Positions 46,644 through 57,412 of a DNA stretch of 64,000 nucleotides are shown piece by piece. A program made the translations under genes and the position numbers. Under the pieces are notes generated by a model that worked only from the letters and a program-made list of their open reading frames with translations, searched no databases and was not told the origin of the DNA. The first letter of the stretch is position 1. Each line of letters starts with the position of its first letter. This DNA comes from Trichostrongylus colubriformis (taxonomy: Eukaryota > Nematoda > Chromadorea > Rhabditida > Trichostrongylidae), in NCBI GenBank assembly GCA_963978905.1, contig OZ022258.1:42206591-42270590 (forward strand), read 5' to 3'.

Positions 46644-47194
46644 GTACCCGACACTGGAGATACCCTTAGAAATAAGCGGGAAAGGTCGGCTAGTGTGGGT
46701 TGAGTGGGGGATGGTAGGAGATGTACAGAGTGCACATGGACTCTGTCGGACTCCGCCCTCTGTGGGCGGGCGGACGATAAAATGCTCGGTGTTCAGGTGC
46801 AAAATTCAATAATTCGTTCCAAAAGAGTACAGACGTCGTGGTAAGGTGGGCCAAAATGAATAATGGGCATTTGTGCCGCATAAAGGGGACCCGCCCTCAG
46901 GGGGCGGGGCATGCTTCAAGTAGGTGGTGCTTGCTACAGATGTTCATAACTTTCCTCAGGAGCAACCAGGAGACGGAGAAAATTTTTCAGAGGTCAGCGA
47001 TGTCCAAGCGTGTTATAGTAAGTGGAAGCCCGCCTCCAATGGGCGGAACGTGCAATCAACAATATCGTGCTCGCTCATAAAAATTATAATCTCAATCCAG
47101 AACGTCCTAATGTGCAGATGGAAGCTCAAGTTATTTGAAGATGCCAGAGTGACAAAAATAATGCCAACTGATCAGGGTAGGCGGAGCGTCACCA

Positions 47195-47549
47195 CGATAT
47201 TGATTGAAAATATCGGTTTTTGTGCAGAAGGCTGGAAACGACTCATGGACCATACCACTGAGTTAGTGCCCTCATAAAAGTTGAAATTTTACAGCATCAT
47301 GCATCACCGATCGATATTGATTGAAAATATCGGTTTTTGTGCAGAAGGCTGGAAACCGCTTATGCACCCTACTACTGATTAAGCGCTCTCATAAAAGTCG
47401 AACTTCTACAGCATCATGCATCACCGATCGATATTGATTGAAAATATCGGTTTTTGTGCAGAAGGCTGGAAACAGCTTATGGACCATTCTACTGATTAAG
47501 TTCCCTCACGGAAGTTGAATTTCTACAGCATCATGCATCACCGATCGAT
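47195..47549. repeat. 117-bp tandem repeat, three copies
   Basis: Units start at 47195, 47312 and 47429 with CGATATTGATTGAAAATATCGG, itself nearly palindromic (CGATATT..AATATCG). They contain TTTTTGTGCAGAAGGCTGG and end CATCATGCATCACCGAT. A partial fourth start is at 47546. The copies are far more alike than the surrounding modules. A diverged relative is near 49690. Confidence 0.9.
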
Positions 47550-49829
47550 ACCATCATACCCTATAATATAAACCGAGAATTTGGTGTGTTTTTTTTTGCA
47601 CGAATGTTTGTTTGACTGCCCGCTCGATTCTCGGTTTTATCAGGAAGACAAGTGGGGGAGGTCGGATCAAGTTGGGGTTAGGTGAGGCATGGTCCAAGAT
47701 GTACAGAGTGGACATGTATTGTGGAACTCCGCCTACAGTGGGCGGGACGTGCGCTGCATTGTCCTCATATCAATGCCAGAATTCTATAATCACCCTAGAA
47801 TTGCCCGGATATCGGAATTGCGCGGATACCAAGATGAGATCTGGGTACATGTAGCAGTTATCATACCCTCTATATAAACCAGGAGTTTGGTGGTGGAGCA
47901 TGGTTTTACATGTGCAGAGCGGACATGTTCAATGTGGAGCTCCGCCTACAATAGATGGGACGTGCGCTGCATGGCCCTCATATCAATGCCAAGATTCTAT
48001 CTTTATCTTAAAATTGCCCGGATATCGGAAGAAGGTGCATCAAGATGGGTACGTGTAGTAGTTATATAAACCAGGTGTTTGGTGTGGCGGGCTGGGTGAG
48101 GTTTAGTCTAAGATGTACAGAGCGGACATGTTCAATGTGGAACTCCGCCTACAGTGGGCAGCACCTGCGCTGCATTGTCCTCAAATCAATGCCAAAATTC
48201 TATAATTCATATTAAAATTGCCCGGATATCGGAAGAAGGTGGACCAGAATGAGATCCGAGTACATGTAGCAGTTATCATACCCTACATGTAAACCATGAC
48301 TTTGGTGTGTTTGTTTGTACGGATGTTTGTCTGTTTGTTCGATTCTCGGTTTTACCAGAAAGACAAGTGGGGGAGGTCAGATCAAGTTTAGGTTGGTTGG
48401 GGCATGGTCCAAGGTGTACGGAGCGCACACGGGCAACGTAGGACTCCGCCTACTGTGGGCGGCGATTGCGTCAAAATGGTCAGTCTTTGGGAGTGAAATT
48501 CTATAATTCGTCTCAAATTTGTTGGAACGTCAGGAAAAGTGGTTAATGTCGAGTTTAGGGTGTTTGTAGCAGTTAATAGAGGCCCACTTCAGAAGGCGGA
48601 GAAGGTTCAGGCTGTATTCAGCATACTGTCATCAGAACATGTCATACTCTATTTATAAATGAGGAGTTCGATGTGCCAGTCATTTTGTATGTCTGTCTTT
48701 CCGAAATTAAGTACCGTCTGAAAAACAAGCGGGGAACTCGGGTCGACATGGTAGAAGTTTGCAGAGCGCCTATGGTCTATGTGGGACTCCGCCCACTGTG
48801 AGTGGGGTTTGCGGTCAAAATGTTCGGTGTTTGGATGTAGAATTGCGCACTGAGGGACATCTCACAAAACGCTGCTTATCTAGGCATCTCGGAGGGAATC
48901 TTGAGGGGTGAATCTGTACATACGGGCGCACATTTCGCCTAAGCCTCAGGAGAAAGAGAGGATTCCTTTCTACCTCTTGGCTTAGTTCAGAGTGGAATGC
49001 ATCCCCCCTCCTTGCGACAGCACCGAAAACTCTAAATATCGTTCCAAAAGGATACGAACGTCGAGAAAACTTGGGGAAAGGCGAATCGAAGGAGTTTGTA
49101 TCTGTGTAGTTGGAAGGGGCCCGCCTTCAGTGGGCGGAGCGTGCTCCAAATAGGCGGTGCTCACCATGATTAACTTCACATCTCGGCTACAGAGCAGCCT
49201 AGAAATCATAACCTTTCATCATGACCTATATATAAACCAGGGATTTGGTTTATCTGTTATTTTGTTTGTGTGTCCACCCAAAACTCGACATAACCTGAGA
49301 AACAGGTGGGAGAAGTAAGGTCAACTTCGGGTTTGGTGGGTCATGGTAGTAGGAGATGTAAAGAGCGCAATTGACTATGTGAAAATCCTCCGTCCACTTA
49401 GGGGGGGACATGCGTCATAGTATTCGGTGTTCATGTGGAGAATTTTATAAGTCGTTCCAAAAGAGCCCGGACGCCGACAAAAAGGGAAAGGGGTGAAGGC
49501 GAGTTCATGGTGTTTGTCACAGGTAGGAGAGATCTCCCTTCAGGGGTGGAGCATGCAAAAGATGAAATCGTGTTCACCATGAGAAATTATGCTTCCTCTA
49601 CATAGCGGTCTGGGAGCCGGGTAAAAGCTGAGTAGCGTTTAACCGTGAAAAAAATATACCAGATTAGGAGGGTAGACGGAGCCTAAGCTGGGATATTTGT
49701 TGAAAATATTGGTTTTTGAGCGGAAGGCTGATAACGGTTTATCAACCATACCATTGTGTGAGTGCCCAAGAAGTTGAAGTCCTCTGACCTCAACCTATAC
49801 GTATATAAACCTGGAGATGTTTAGCGAGT

Positions 49830-50295
49830 CGCACCAATAGGTAAGTGCAAGTGCGGTACTGGAAATTTTATGGAGTCATATTGGCTGACATCGAGTAATC
49901 ATCGGTCGCAGTGTAAAGGGCCGGAAAGGGTGTGATATACCCTTCAACGGTTATAATCGTAGAACTTGAAACTCTGCAGCATCAGGTGCCATCAACCGTA
50001 TTTGTCGATTCTACGGAGGAGTGGACAATGTGATGTACCGCACCAGTGAGAAGACAAGGCTCCCGGAGCATAGAGCGCATAGCATGCAGATCATTACATA
50101 TTGCTACAACGGGCATTTGTGTTGAGAGGTGTAAATGAGCACTTCATCGTCACAGATGTAAAATCTATAGATTTATAGAGAAGCTACTGTCGCCAAACAC
50201 ATCGCTTAGCAACTTCTGTCCACCCCATTTTACCCACAGCCCGGTTCTCACAGATGCCCCGTAACGCGATGTAGATCGCGAAGCTCACCTGGTAA
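49830..50295. repeat. Dispersed duplicate segment (pairs with 57000-57370)
   Basis: Both segments contain GAGTCATATTGG-type sequence, GACATCGA.., CAGTGTAAAGG, TTGAAACT.TGCAGCAT and, at the end, an identical 40-nt block. Confidence 0.6.
50253..50292. other. Conserved 40-nt block with a stem-loop, copy 1
   Basis: Identical over 40 nt to 57329-57368 although the flanks differ. It contains CGCGAT-GTAG-ATCGCG, a 6-bp stem with a 4-nt loop. On the minus strand it begins CCAGGTGAGC, so a splice donor is possible there. Confidence 0.55.
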
Positions 50296-50536
50296 GAAAT
50301 ATCCTAAGAGAAGCTAGTCCGTGCCACAGGCATGAAAAGACAAAAACCGAGCTTCATCCACAGTAAGGTCGACGTCACATTTGACAGTTTCGCGATGCTG
50401 CGACTCCGCACACAAAACAAGTTGCAGCTTTGCAGAATCCCAGGATCCCAGAATAGCGTTTCTGCCTAAGCCACAGAGCTTGGATGAAAGCTCTAAATCT
50501 CATTACTAGTGTGTAAGATGTACAGACGTCGTGGTG

Positions 50537-50633
50537 AGTAGAAATGAATGAGATGTATTTAGTATTGCAGAATCCCAGGAATATGGAATTGTAGAAATGA
50601 ATGAGATGTATTTAGTATTGCAGAATCCCAGGA
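50537..50633. repeat. Tandem duplication, about 56 bp x 2
   Basis: TAGAAATGAATGAGATG through TATTGCAGAATCCCAGGA occurs twice in direct orientation. An 18-bp part (AATGAGATGTATTTAGTA) is found inverted at about 51696-51713, and TGCAGAATCCCAGGATCCC also lies at about 50433. Confidence 0.85.
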
Positions 50634-50923
50634 TCCCTACCCCTGACTGCCATAGAACCATTGCCTCTTCAAGCCGAGACGCATAACTCGGTACAGCCAC
50701 CATGAACAAATCCCTTTCTCACCTTCTCCCCCCTTAACCAAATGTGACAACACAAAGAATCCCCAAGGCTTTGAAATCTTAAACGACCTTCTGACTGGTG
50801 AGAACAGCGAGAATTCACGGACAGATGAATAAACAGTAAACAGCAGAGATTAAAAAAAGTGCGACCAAACGCTTGCACGGTATACAGAGTAGTCAATAAA
50901 TGACAAACATGCCACGTGGCATC

Positions 50924-51157
50924 AGGCCGCGGTCATACTTTACGTGTCTGCGGCAGGGCGTGGCCGCGTATCTTGCGTCTCCACACTGCCTCGTTGCCTG
51001 CGTCATCTCTGCCCCTCCCCCGTGCCACTCTCTCTCACAGGCAGCGAGAGAGAGTGGCACGGGGGAGGTGCAGAGATGGCGCAGGCAACGAGGCAGTGTG
51101 GAGACGCAAGATACGCGGCCACGCCCTACCGCAGACAGGTAGAGTATGACCGCGGCC
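50924..51157. mobile_element. Near-perfect GC-rich hairpin element, 234 bp
   Basis: The arms run from GCCGCGGTCATACT inwards through CTGCGGCAGGGCGTGGCCGC and TCTTGCGTCTCCACACTGCC to CCACTCTCTCTC and back. The loop is only about 9 nt. Few mismatches (for example TTTACG/TCTACC). No coding meaning in either strand; the open frames over it are mirror products. Confidence 0.9.
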
Positions 51158-51159
51158 TC

Positions 51160-52480
51160 ATCAAAAGCCCGCCATTCATTGACTGTAGGTCATGACACGA
51201 TACTTGCGGTACTGTAACAACCAACAGTCGCTATGAGCAGACAGTAAGGATTAGCACTATACGGAGAACCGTGTGAAGGAAACAGTTGTGTAACCTCATC
51301 TGTTGATACGAAAGGTCATTCAGATAGCGTGAGGTTCTTTGTTTAGCCAGATTGGTACAACGGTCAATCATTAGCTCGATTGTACGCTCAATGTGACTGC
51401 GGCCCTCTTCGATGATCAGCGAGCGGCCCTTAATGATGAACACGGGCATCCTTTGGGAAGTGCTCTTGGCTTTGCCTCACTTTCTTCATTCCAGAATGTC
51501 TGCTCAAGATGCGGTTGATGGTTTACCTCGTGATTTCGGAACACCTGACGAATGAAGCTTTCGATCGTCAAGATGAGAGAGGCATGCATACAGCACTCAT
51601 TCAGAGTCATAATAGTATCAAGGTGCGAATAGGTAATTACTGTTGAATGATAGGGGCCAACCGATGTCGATACTAAATACTCGATTATCTCGATACTAAA
51701 TACATCTCATTATGCGGTCGCCCGTTGTCCTGTAAAATCATCGAGCTTTTCAGTGATTACAGCGTCAAGATTTCAAATGAGCAAATGCTGATTTCTTCAT
51801 CAGTACTTTACGACGAAGCTTACGTTTTGTCCTTCAAGTTACAAAAAGGGAAATCGCTTTTCAACCACATACTTTGCCAAAATAGTAACGTTTTGAGGTT
51901 TTTGCCTTTTCGGTCTATATCACTCTCATTTTTCTTCCTTCATGTCTCAAGATTCTTTCCTACCCATGGACGGTTTGTTCCCCTTTGCACTTCGCGCGCG
52001 AACTATGTCACGTCGCCCAGTCTATTGCATGTATATGTCCCATCATTGTATATGTCCCCCCCCCTCTTCAACGTTGTTTTTTTTAGCTGGTGGATTTCTT
52101 TTTGATTGATCAGTAACAAATCGTCTAAGAGATAGAACCACAATCTGGAAATCACTCCCCTAATTAGTAATTGTTTAGATCAAAACACATTCACATACCA
52201 CTTCTTCTGTATACAAGTAGGATGCGTGTCACGTCGCCCTTTCTATTGTGAATGAAGTATTTCAGCAAGAATTTGACAGACCAGTTAATATATCCCTTCC
52301 TCTAAAAATCATTGAGCTGCAATTCATCAGATCTAACACACTAGTAATGCTCGACCATCATGCCTTATGACGCTGTTCCGTCGAAGTAAGATCACATTCT
52401 CATTTCGGGTTATTGTAATTAGAAATTACAGAAGGTCATCCATCTTTTTTTTTTGCTCGTTTTGTTGTGTAGGGATCTCT
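51160..52480. other. No supported gene
   Basis: AT-rich. The 126-codon frame at 51725-52105 has no splice sites that I can use and ends in a hydrophobic, low-complexity segment. Confidence 0.35.
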
Positions 52481-52838
52481 TCCGGCACAAGAACGATTAT
52501 TCAGGACGATCACCCATTTCCCGCCGTCAAAGAAAATGTCTGTGGTGCAGTGCCGTTGCTCTAGCCGTCTGGGGCTCTCATAGATTTGCCTGAGCTTTTC
52601 AGGGGAGAAGCCTTGTCAACAAGATCGATTATTCGGGACGGTCACCCGTTTCCCTGACGTCAAAGAGAATGTAATTTGGGAGAGTCCCAGACGGCTAGAG
52701 GACATGCTCCTCCCCTGAAAGGCTCAGGCAAATCTAGGAGAACCCCAGACGCTAGAGCAACGGCACTGCACCACAGACATTTTATTTGACGGCGGGAAAT
52801 GGGTGATCGTCCTGAATAATCGTTCTTGTTCTTCCGGC
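52481..52838. mobile_element. Foldback element with about 125-bp arms
   Basis: The left arm (ACAAGAACGATTATTCAGG, CCATTTCCCGCCGTCAAA, CAGTGCCGTTGCTCTAGC) is inverted at 52700-52838. A direct partial copy (GATCGATTATTCGGGACGG through AGACGGCTAGAGG) sits between the arms, so the element is a foldback with an internal third repeat. Confidence 0.85.
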
Positions 52839-52849
52839 TCGTCTTCTCG

Positions 52850-53830
52850 GATTGGCGGCGGCCGTAAGATAATGGGCCTGACGTAGCGTTCGTTGCTAGG
52901 CTCGATGGGGTGATCGGCTAACTCTCTGCTCTCCAGTCAACGCTGTCGTCTCACGTTTGGTCGAACGAAGACTAATACTGATTAGAAGCCACTTCGCAAA
53001 CTTCCTTTTGCTGCACGGGTTACTCGAATTTTATCAGCGCAAAAATCGGAATCGTCTCCACAAATTTCCTGGAATTCTCTTGAAAGAAGTATCGTTGTGT
53101 TAATATCTTAGTTTTATTAGGACATGTTTTTCTTTCCTGCGTTTTGTCTAGTTATGAAATAGGTCGTAAAGGATGCAACGAAAACAGCCGCTGAAGTACG
53201 TCGTACGTTTTCGTGAGCCTATGTCTGTTGGCACGCTGTGGTGGCTTACATCCCTTAGAGCCCTCGTGATTTTGCGATTTGCGACGGTTTGTTACGACAC
53301 ACATTTACAACAATGGGAACGTCAAAGAGTCAGCTCGTAGCTGTTTTATTCAACAGTGGACCGGAACAACGCCGCGAAGCGGAAATTCGACCACTTGACC
53401 CCCACCCGGATCACTGACTCACTTTCACGAGGTAATTTCAGAGAAAACTTGATAAAAAGGAGCCATTTTCGGAGGTTTGCTGCGGATTTTTTCATTGGCT
53501 TACTCCTCACTACCTCTCCCACCCTAACTAATCCTGAAATGTCCCTTTTAAGCCTGATGGTTTTTCTTGAGTCCAACATTTGAGCGTATTTTCAAGCTTC
53601 AGGCTTCTAGCAACCTACGAGATACGCTCCCCTTGGTCCGATTTTTGGGCGATCTTTTTTGGCATCAACAATGTCTACCTAATTGGTACCCCTGAAGGAG
53701 TTTGATTCCAGTGCTTGATTTCTTCTTTTGATTTCAGTAAAGAGGTATCGATGGTATGAAATTAGCAGGTTAGCATCACTCAATGTGGACTGAGTTCTGA
53801 TGACGTTTCTCGAACCTCTTCAGAGAACTC
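52850..53830. other. No supported gene
   Basis: Mirror-image open frames at 53346-53583 on both strands. No splice model. AT-rich otherwise. Confidence 0.35.
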
Positions 53831-53836
53831 TTACAA

Positions 53837-55167
53837 GGAAGGCCCATCAGGTCATGGTGAGCTTTTTCTCGGTTTTTTGCACTTTATGGCGTCACATACA
53901 TGAAGTAAAAAACCGGTCTCAAATTCGGCTAAATGATTTTGGGGGAATCAAAAAATGAGTGACAAAAGTTACTTGGAAAGGAGCAATTTTGACCAGTTTG
54001 TTGCAGTGCTTTTCAGCTGTGATCTTCAGTATATGCATATCAGAAGAGCCCCTTCAAACCTACGCCAAAACCACAGCGAACTGGTTCAAAAATGTAGAAT
54101 CACCTATGGTAACTGCCAAACGAAGCAAGGAAAACTGATAGGGGTTGCACAGGTTAGCATGCGTGCAGTGGTTGTATGGCTGAATGGATAGGGGGATGGG
54201 CTGACATTGGCACGGTGGAGGGGTGTTTGCGGTTGAAGTCTCCTTGACGTTTTCGCTTTTGCATTTTCTTAATTTTCTTTGTCCAGCGCTATACTAATTG
54301 CGCACAAGCGAAATGACTGCAATTCTCGTCGCTGGTGCACGAAAGTGACCTCATTTACCAGCTTTCAGTGGATAACGTGTTTGGACCCTTCGGCGCCCCT
54401 AGCACGCGTGCCAGGCGTTTCCGTGCGAAACTAGTGTGCTATTCGTGCTCTGGAGACCCAATTAGACCTAAATGCAAAAAATTATCCAAATTGAGATTTT
54501 GCCCCAAACTCGAGACAATGGGATGGACATGGCCACATAGTCACTGCTCTACTTGTACAAACAAACAACTAGTAGCCTCGACTAAATTCAATGAAACGTG
54601 TAGAATCAACGCACTCCAAGTGAATTGCACCTAGCAACACCATGCGATGAAAAGAGATAGCGAATATTTCCATATATCGGCTACCGACCTCCTTTCGTTG
54701 AGTGCTCTTTACTATGGCAGTAGTAGTACTAGTGGTCGCCCAATTTTCGAGTTTGGTTCCAAATCACGATTAGGCTGAAAACTTGCCACCTAGGGTAGTT
54801 CGACCCCCTGAGCATGAATATCACACGTACTTTGCGGGAAAACGCCTAGTTCCCCTGTTATGGGCGTTGGCAAGTCCACACCAATCATTCGCTTAGTACG
54901 CAAAAATACTGGAGATAGCACTTCCCTGGTAGAATAAAAATTGATTTTGCTCATATTTTGCACGTATGGTCTTACATGAGCACAAATGAATGAAAACTAG
55001 AAAAATGCAAAAATTTGTCCTAAGTGGGGATCGAACCATCAACTATTTTTTGGGCCCCCCAAAACCGTTTAGCCGAATTTGAGACCGGTTTTTTGCTTCA
55101 TGTATGTGACCCTATAAAATGCAAAAAACCGTTTTGAAAAAGCTCACCTTGACCTGATGGGCCTTCC
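53837..55167. mobile_element. Terminal-inverted-repeat element, 1.33 kb, non-autonomous
   Basis: The left end GGAAGGCCCATCAGGTCA and about 110 bp inward (including CACATACATGAAG and ACCGGTCTCAAATTCGGC) are inverted at 55047-55167 with moderate divergence. The interior has one 99-codon frame (54335-54634, Cys-containing: KLVCYSCSGDPIRPKC), which lacks transposase motifs. Target duplication not clear. Confidence 0.65.
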
Positions 55168-55402
55168 GTGTTAGTTTCCAGGTTTTACTCGTGATTACGA
55201 ACCAAGTCTTTCCCCTTCAACATCGCGGGAATAATGTGGCAAACAACAGAAATGCCTTTCGCTGAGCTCACCCATTTGTGGTTCTCTTCTCATCGTCATT
55301 TTTGAAAGCGTGCGCTGAAAGCCGGTAAGTACTTCCTTATGCGTAATGGTAGATCTTCATCTGGATGTAACGCAACTTCCCTTCGAGAGCTACATTGCTT
55401 GC

Positions 55403-56176
55403 TCAATTAAGGGTCCCACAGTTAAGTGAGCCTTCCTCCAAAGACACTACGGGGATAACAGGGTTTCTCGCTTCCACAATTAGTCCAAGAAACTTTGAAA
55501 TGTTATCTGTCATCAATTTAAAGAGGTACAGATGATACGTAATAAGACCTTCTTTAAAGTCACACTCCCGATAATTCCAATATCTCGGTTTTACACATGA
55601 GCAAGTCTCCCACCAACACAGAGGATGTATCATTGACGCTGTGTGAGAGTGAGTAGTACAAAACCCGTAAATCGGATGGCTCCCACTGTTTTGAGGTGGC
55701 CAACTCCCATCTTCAATCCAACCTGCGAGGCACAGGAGGGGTGATTTATCGGATGATGACATACGTGAAGTATGTCATAACGCGCACTGCTGGGCTAAGA
55801 TCTCATCGGAAGTCAAAGGTTGGAATGGCTTATTTTCAGGGTTTTTGAAGACTTGATTTGGTTTCTTCGTCACATCTGTCATCAGCTCTCTTAGATAAGT
55901 TATTGAACGCCATAACCTGCGAGGATTATTGTGAACTGTGCCGCTAATGCAAGTGGTTGTCCTTCAGTTCCGATGTATGCTTGAAGACAGTGACAGGGGT
56001 AATAAGAGTTACAAGGAGCCCTGAAACATGCCATTCACTTAAACTTTTATCTGCGGCGAAATCCCCCGCAAAAAAACGCTCCCGAGCTGTGGCGGAGGAG
56101 GTCGTTTAGCTCCAGCCGCCTTTCTTATTCCGTACCGCCTCCTATAATTGACTTTGGAGAATGACTGAGGTGTTGA
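55403..56176 (-). CDS. Gene C: possible three-exon 3' end, unknown protein
   Basis: Candidate minus-strand exons are 56136-56176 (STPQSFSKVNYRR), 55917-56020 after a clean ATGTTTCAG (APCNSYYPCHCLQAYIG, then QPLALAAQFTIILA) and 55403-55722 after CCTCGCAG (WIEDGSWPPQNSGSHPI, WWETCSCVKPRYWNY, ITYHLYLFKLMTDN, IVEARNPVIPVVSLEE) to a TGA. All phases match, but the donors (GTACGG, GTTATG) are poor. Cys- and Trp-rich, with a hydrophobic helix in the middle exon. No family recognised. It could be a decayed gene. Confidence 0.33.
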
Positions 56177-56179
56177 CTA

Positions 56180-56990
56180 ATGAGCATGATAGCAGAATGA
56201 TACTTATCATATCGTATTAAAACCGCGTTGATCGAAATGACGTGGTGCTTAACGTGTCAGCTTTCGTGGTGAAAACGTCCACCGGTCAGTATCAAGATTG
56301 GATGAATGATGCAACCGACTTATTCCTATCACTGCCTTTAATGCCAGCCTTACTATCTTTATTGCCCAGACGTGTTGTGCGTGTGATAAGTTGTTATGGA
56401 TGCTATTTGTGAAAAAGTTTATTGTTATATTTGACGGGTTATTTATTTGTGCAATTTGCGTGATGTGCTACGTAGTGCTTTGAGCTATGAGCTTGGTCAG
56501 AGGCTTACAGGGTGAATTGGGACAGGGCGTTTTTCTCTTCTAGATTATTCGACGACGTCATTCTATTCTTCATTGACTCATCGTTGTTGGGTATGTGGAT
56601 GAGGCGATCGGCGTTGGGGCTGAAAGCAGAACAGAATCTAATCTCCTAAATAGCCAGACTTTGGCACTCCCTCAGTGATCGTCCTCCACGGTTCACCCTG
56701 TTTTGTAAGTTTTTTACTACTTTTTCAAATGATAGCGTAGAGTTTCGTATGGCTTCCCGTGCTCTTTTGTCGATAAACTTGGCTTATGGCTTCATTTGTA
56801 GTTTTGCTACTTTTCGCAGGCGTCGTTGTGTGAAAGCCCATCGAATGCTACTGGATACCAGTTACTCTTCCACATAAAATTCGTCTATAAGTCAGTACAC
56901 TAGCAGAAGCGGTAATTCTATAAGATCATGGGCAGAATAATAGGACCAGTACCGATTGAGAGTTTCAAAATTTATTCGGTGAACTGGAAA
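56180..56990. other. No supported gene
   Basis: AT-rich sequence without recognisable features. Confidence 0.35.
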
Positions 56991-56999
56991 AGATCACCG

Positions 57000-57370
57000 A
57001 GCCACACCAGTAGGAGAGCGAAGTTGCAGAACTGAAAATTTAATGAAGTCATATTGGTCGACATCGATCGAAATCACCGATTTCAGTGTAAAGGACCGAT
57101 TGGGCAGTAGAATTCCACCGAATGATCACAGTCATACAAGTTGAAACTATGCAGCATTAGAGTCATTCATCGTAACTGTCGAATCCAGGCAGGAAATGTG
57201 ATGGACTACAGCAGTGAGCGGACAAAAGCGAACAAAACCAATGGAGTTACGTTTAGGTTACTGACACCAAACTACAATAGTTGAGCAACTTCTGTTCAAG
57301 TGATTTCACCCACTGCCCATTTCTCACCGATGCCCCGTAACGCGATGTAGATCGCGAAGCTCACCTGGTT
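57000..57370. repeat. Dispersed duplicate segment (pairs with 49830-50295)
   Basis: See 49830-50295. Ends with the identical 40-nt block at 57329-57368. Confidence 0.6.
57329..57368. other. Conserved 40-nt block with a stem-loop, copy 2
   Basis: Identical over 40 nt to 50253-50292. Confidence 0.55.
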
Positions 57371-57412
57371 CTCCATAAATGTGATACGTTTTTAGTGAGA
57401 TATTCTTACGCA

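Larger units (their letters stand above)
46553..49790 (+). repeat. Array of diverged modules with TATATAAACC motif and CCGCCCAC hairpins
   Basis: A loose module recurs: CATACCCTATATATAAACCAGG followed by GTTTGGTGTGTTTG, a pyrimidine-rich GTCTGTCC, a GGGGAGGTCGG block, AAGATGTACAGAGCG, then a small hairpin of type CTCCGCCCAC-GTGGGCGG and CAATTCTATAAT. TATATAAA-type starts lie near 46565, 47565, 47870, 48066, 48288, 48648, 49230 and 49803. Hairpins lie near 46750, 46893, 47030, 47729, 47938, 48145, 48447, 48787 and 49120. Similarity between modules is low but the order is kept. Related sequence returns at 61620-64000. Confidence 0.75.

Noticed and set aside
46622..46760. Functional SL1 RNA gene
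   Set aside because: The leader and a GT are present, but no Sm site or SL RNA stem-loops can be recognised in the next 100 bases.
50900..51195. Overlapping open frames over the hairpin
   Set aside because: They exist in several frames on account of the GC-rich, self-complementary element.
51725..52105. 126-codon plus-strand ORF
   Set aside because: No splice sites, low-complexity hydrophobic second half, AT-rich context.
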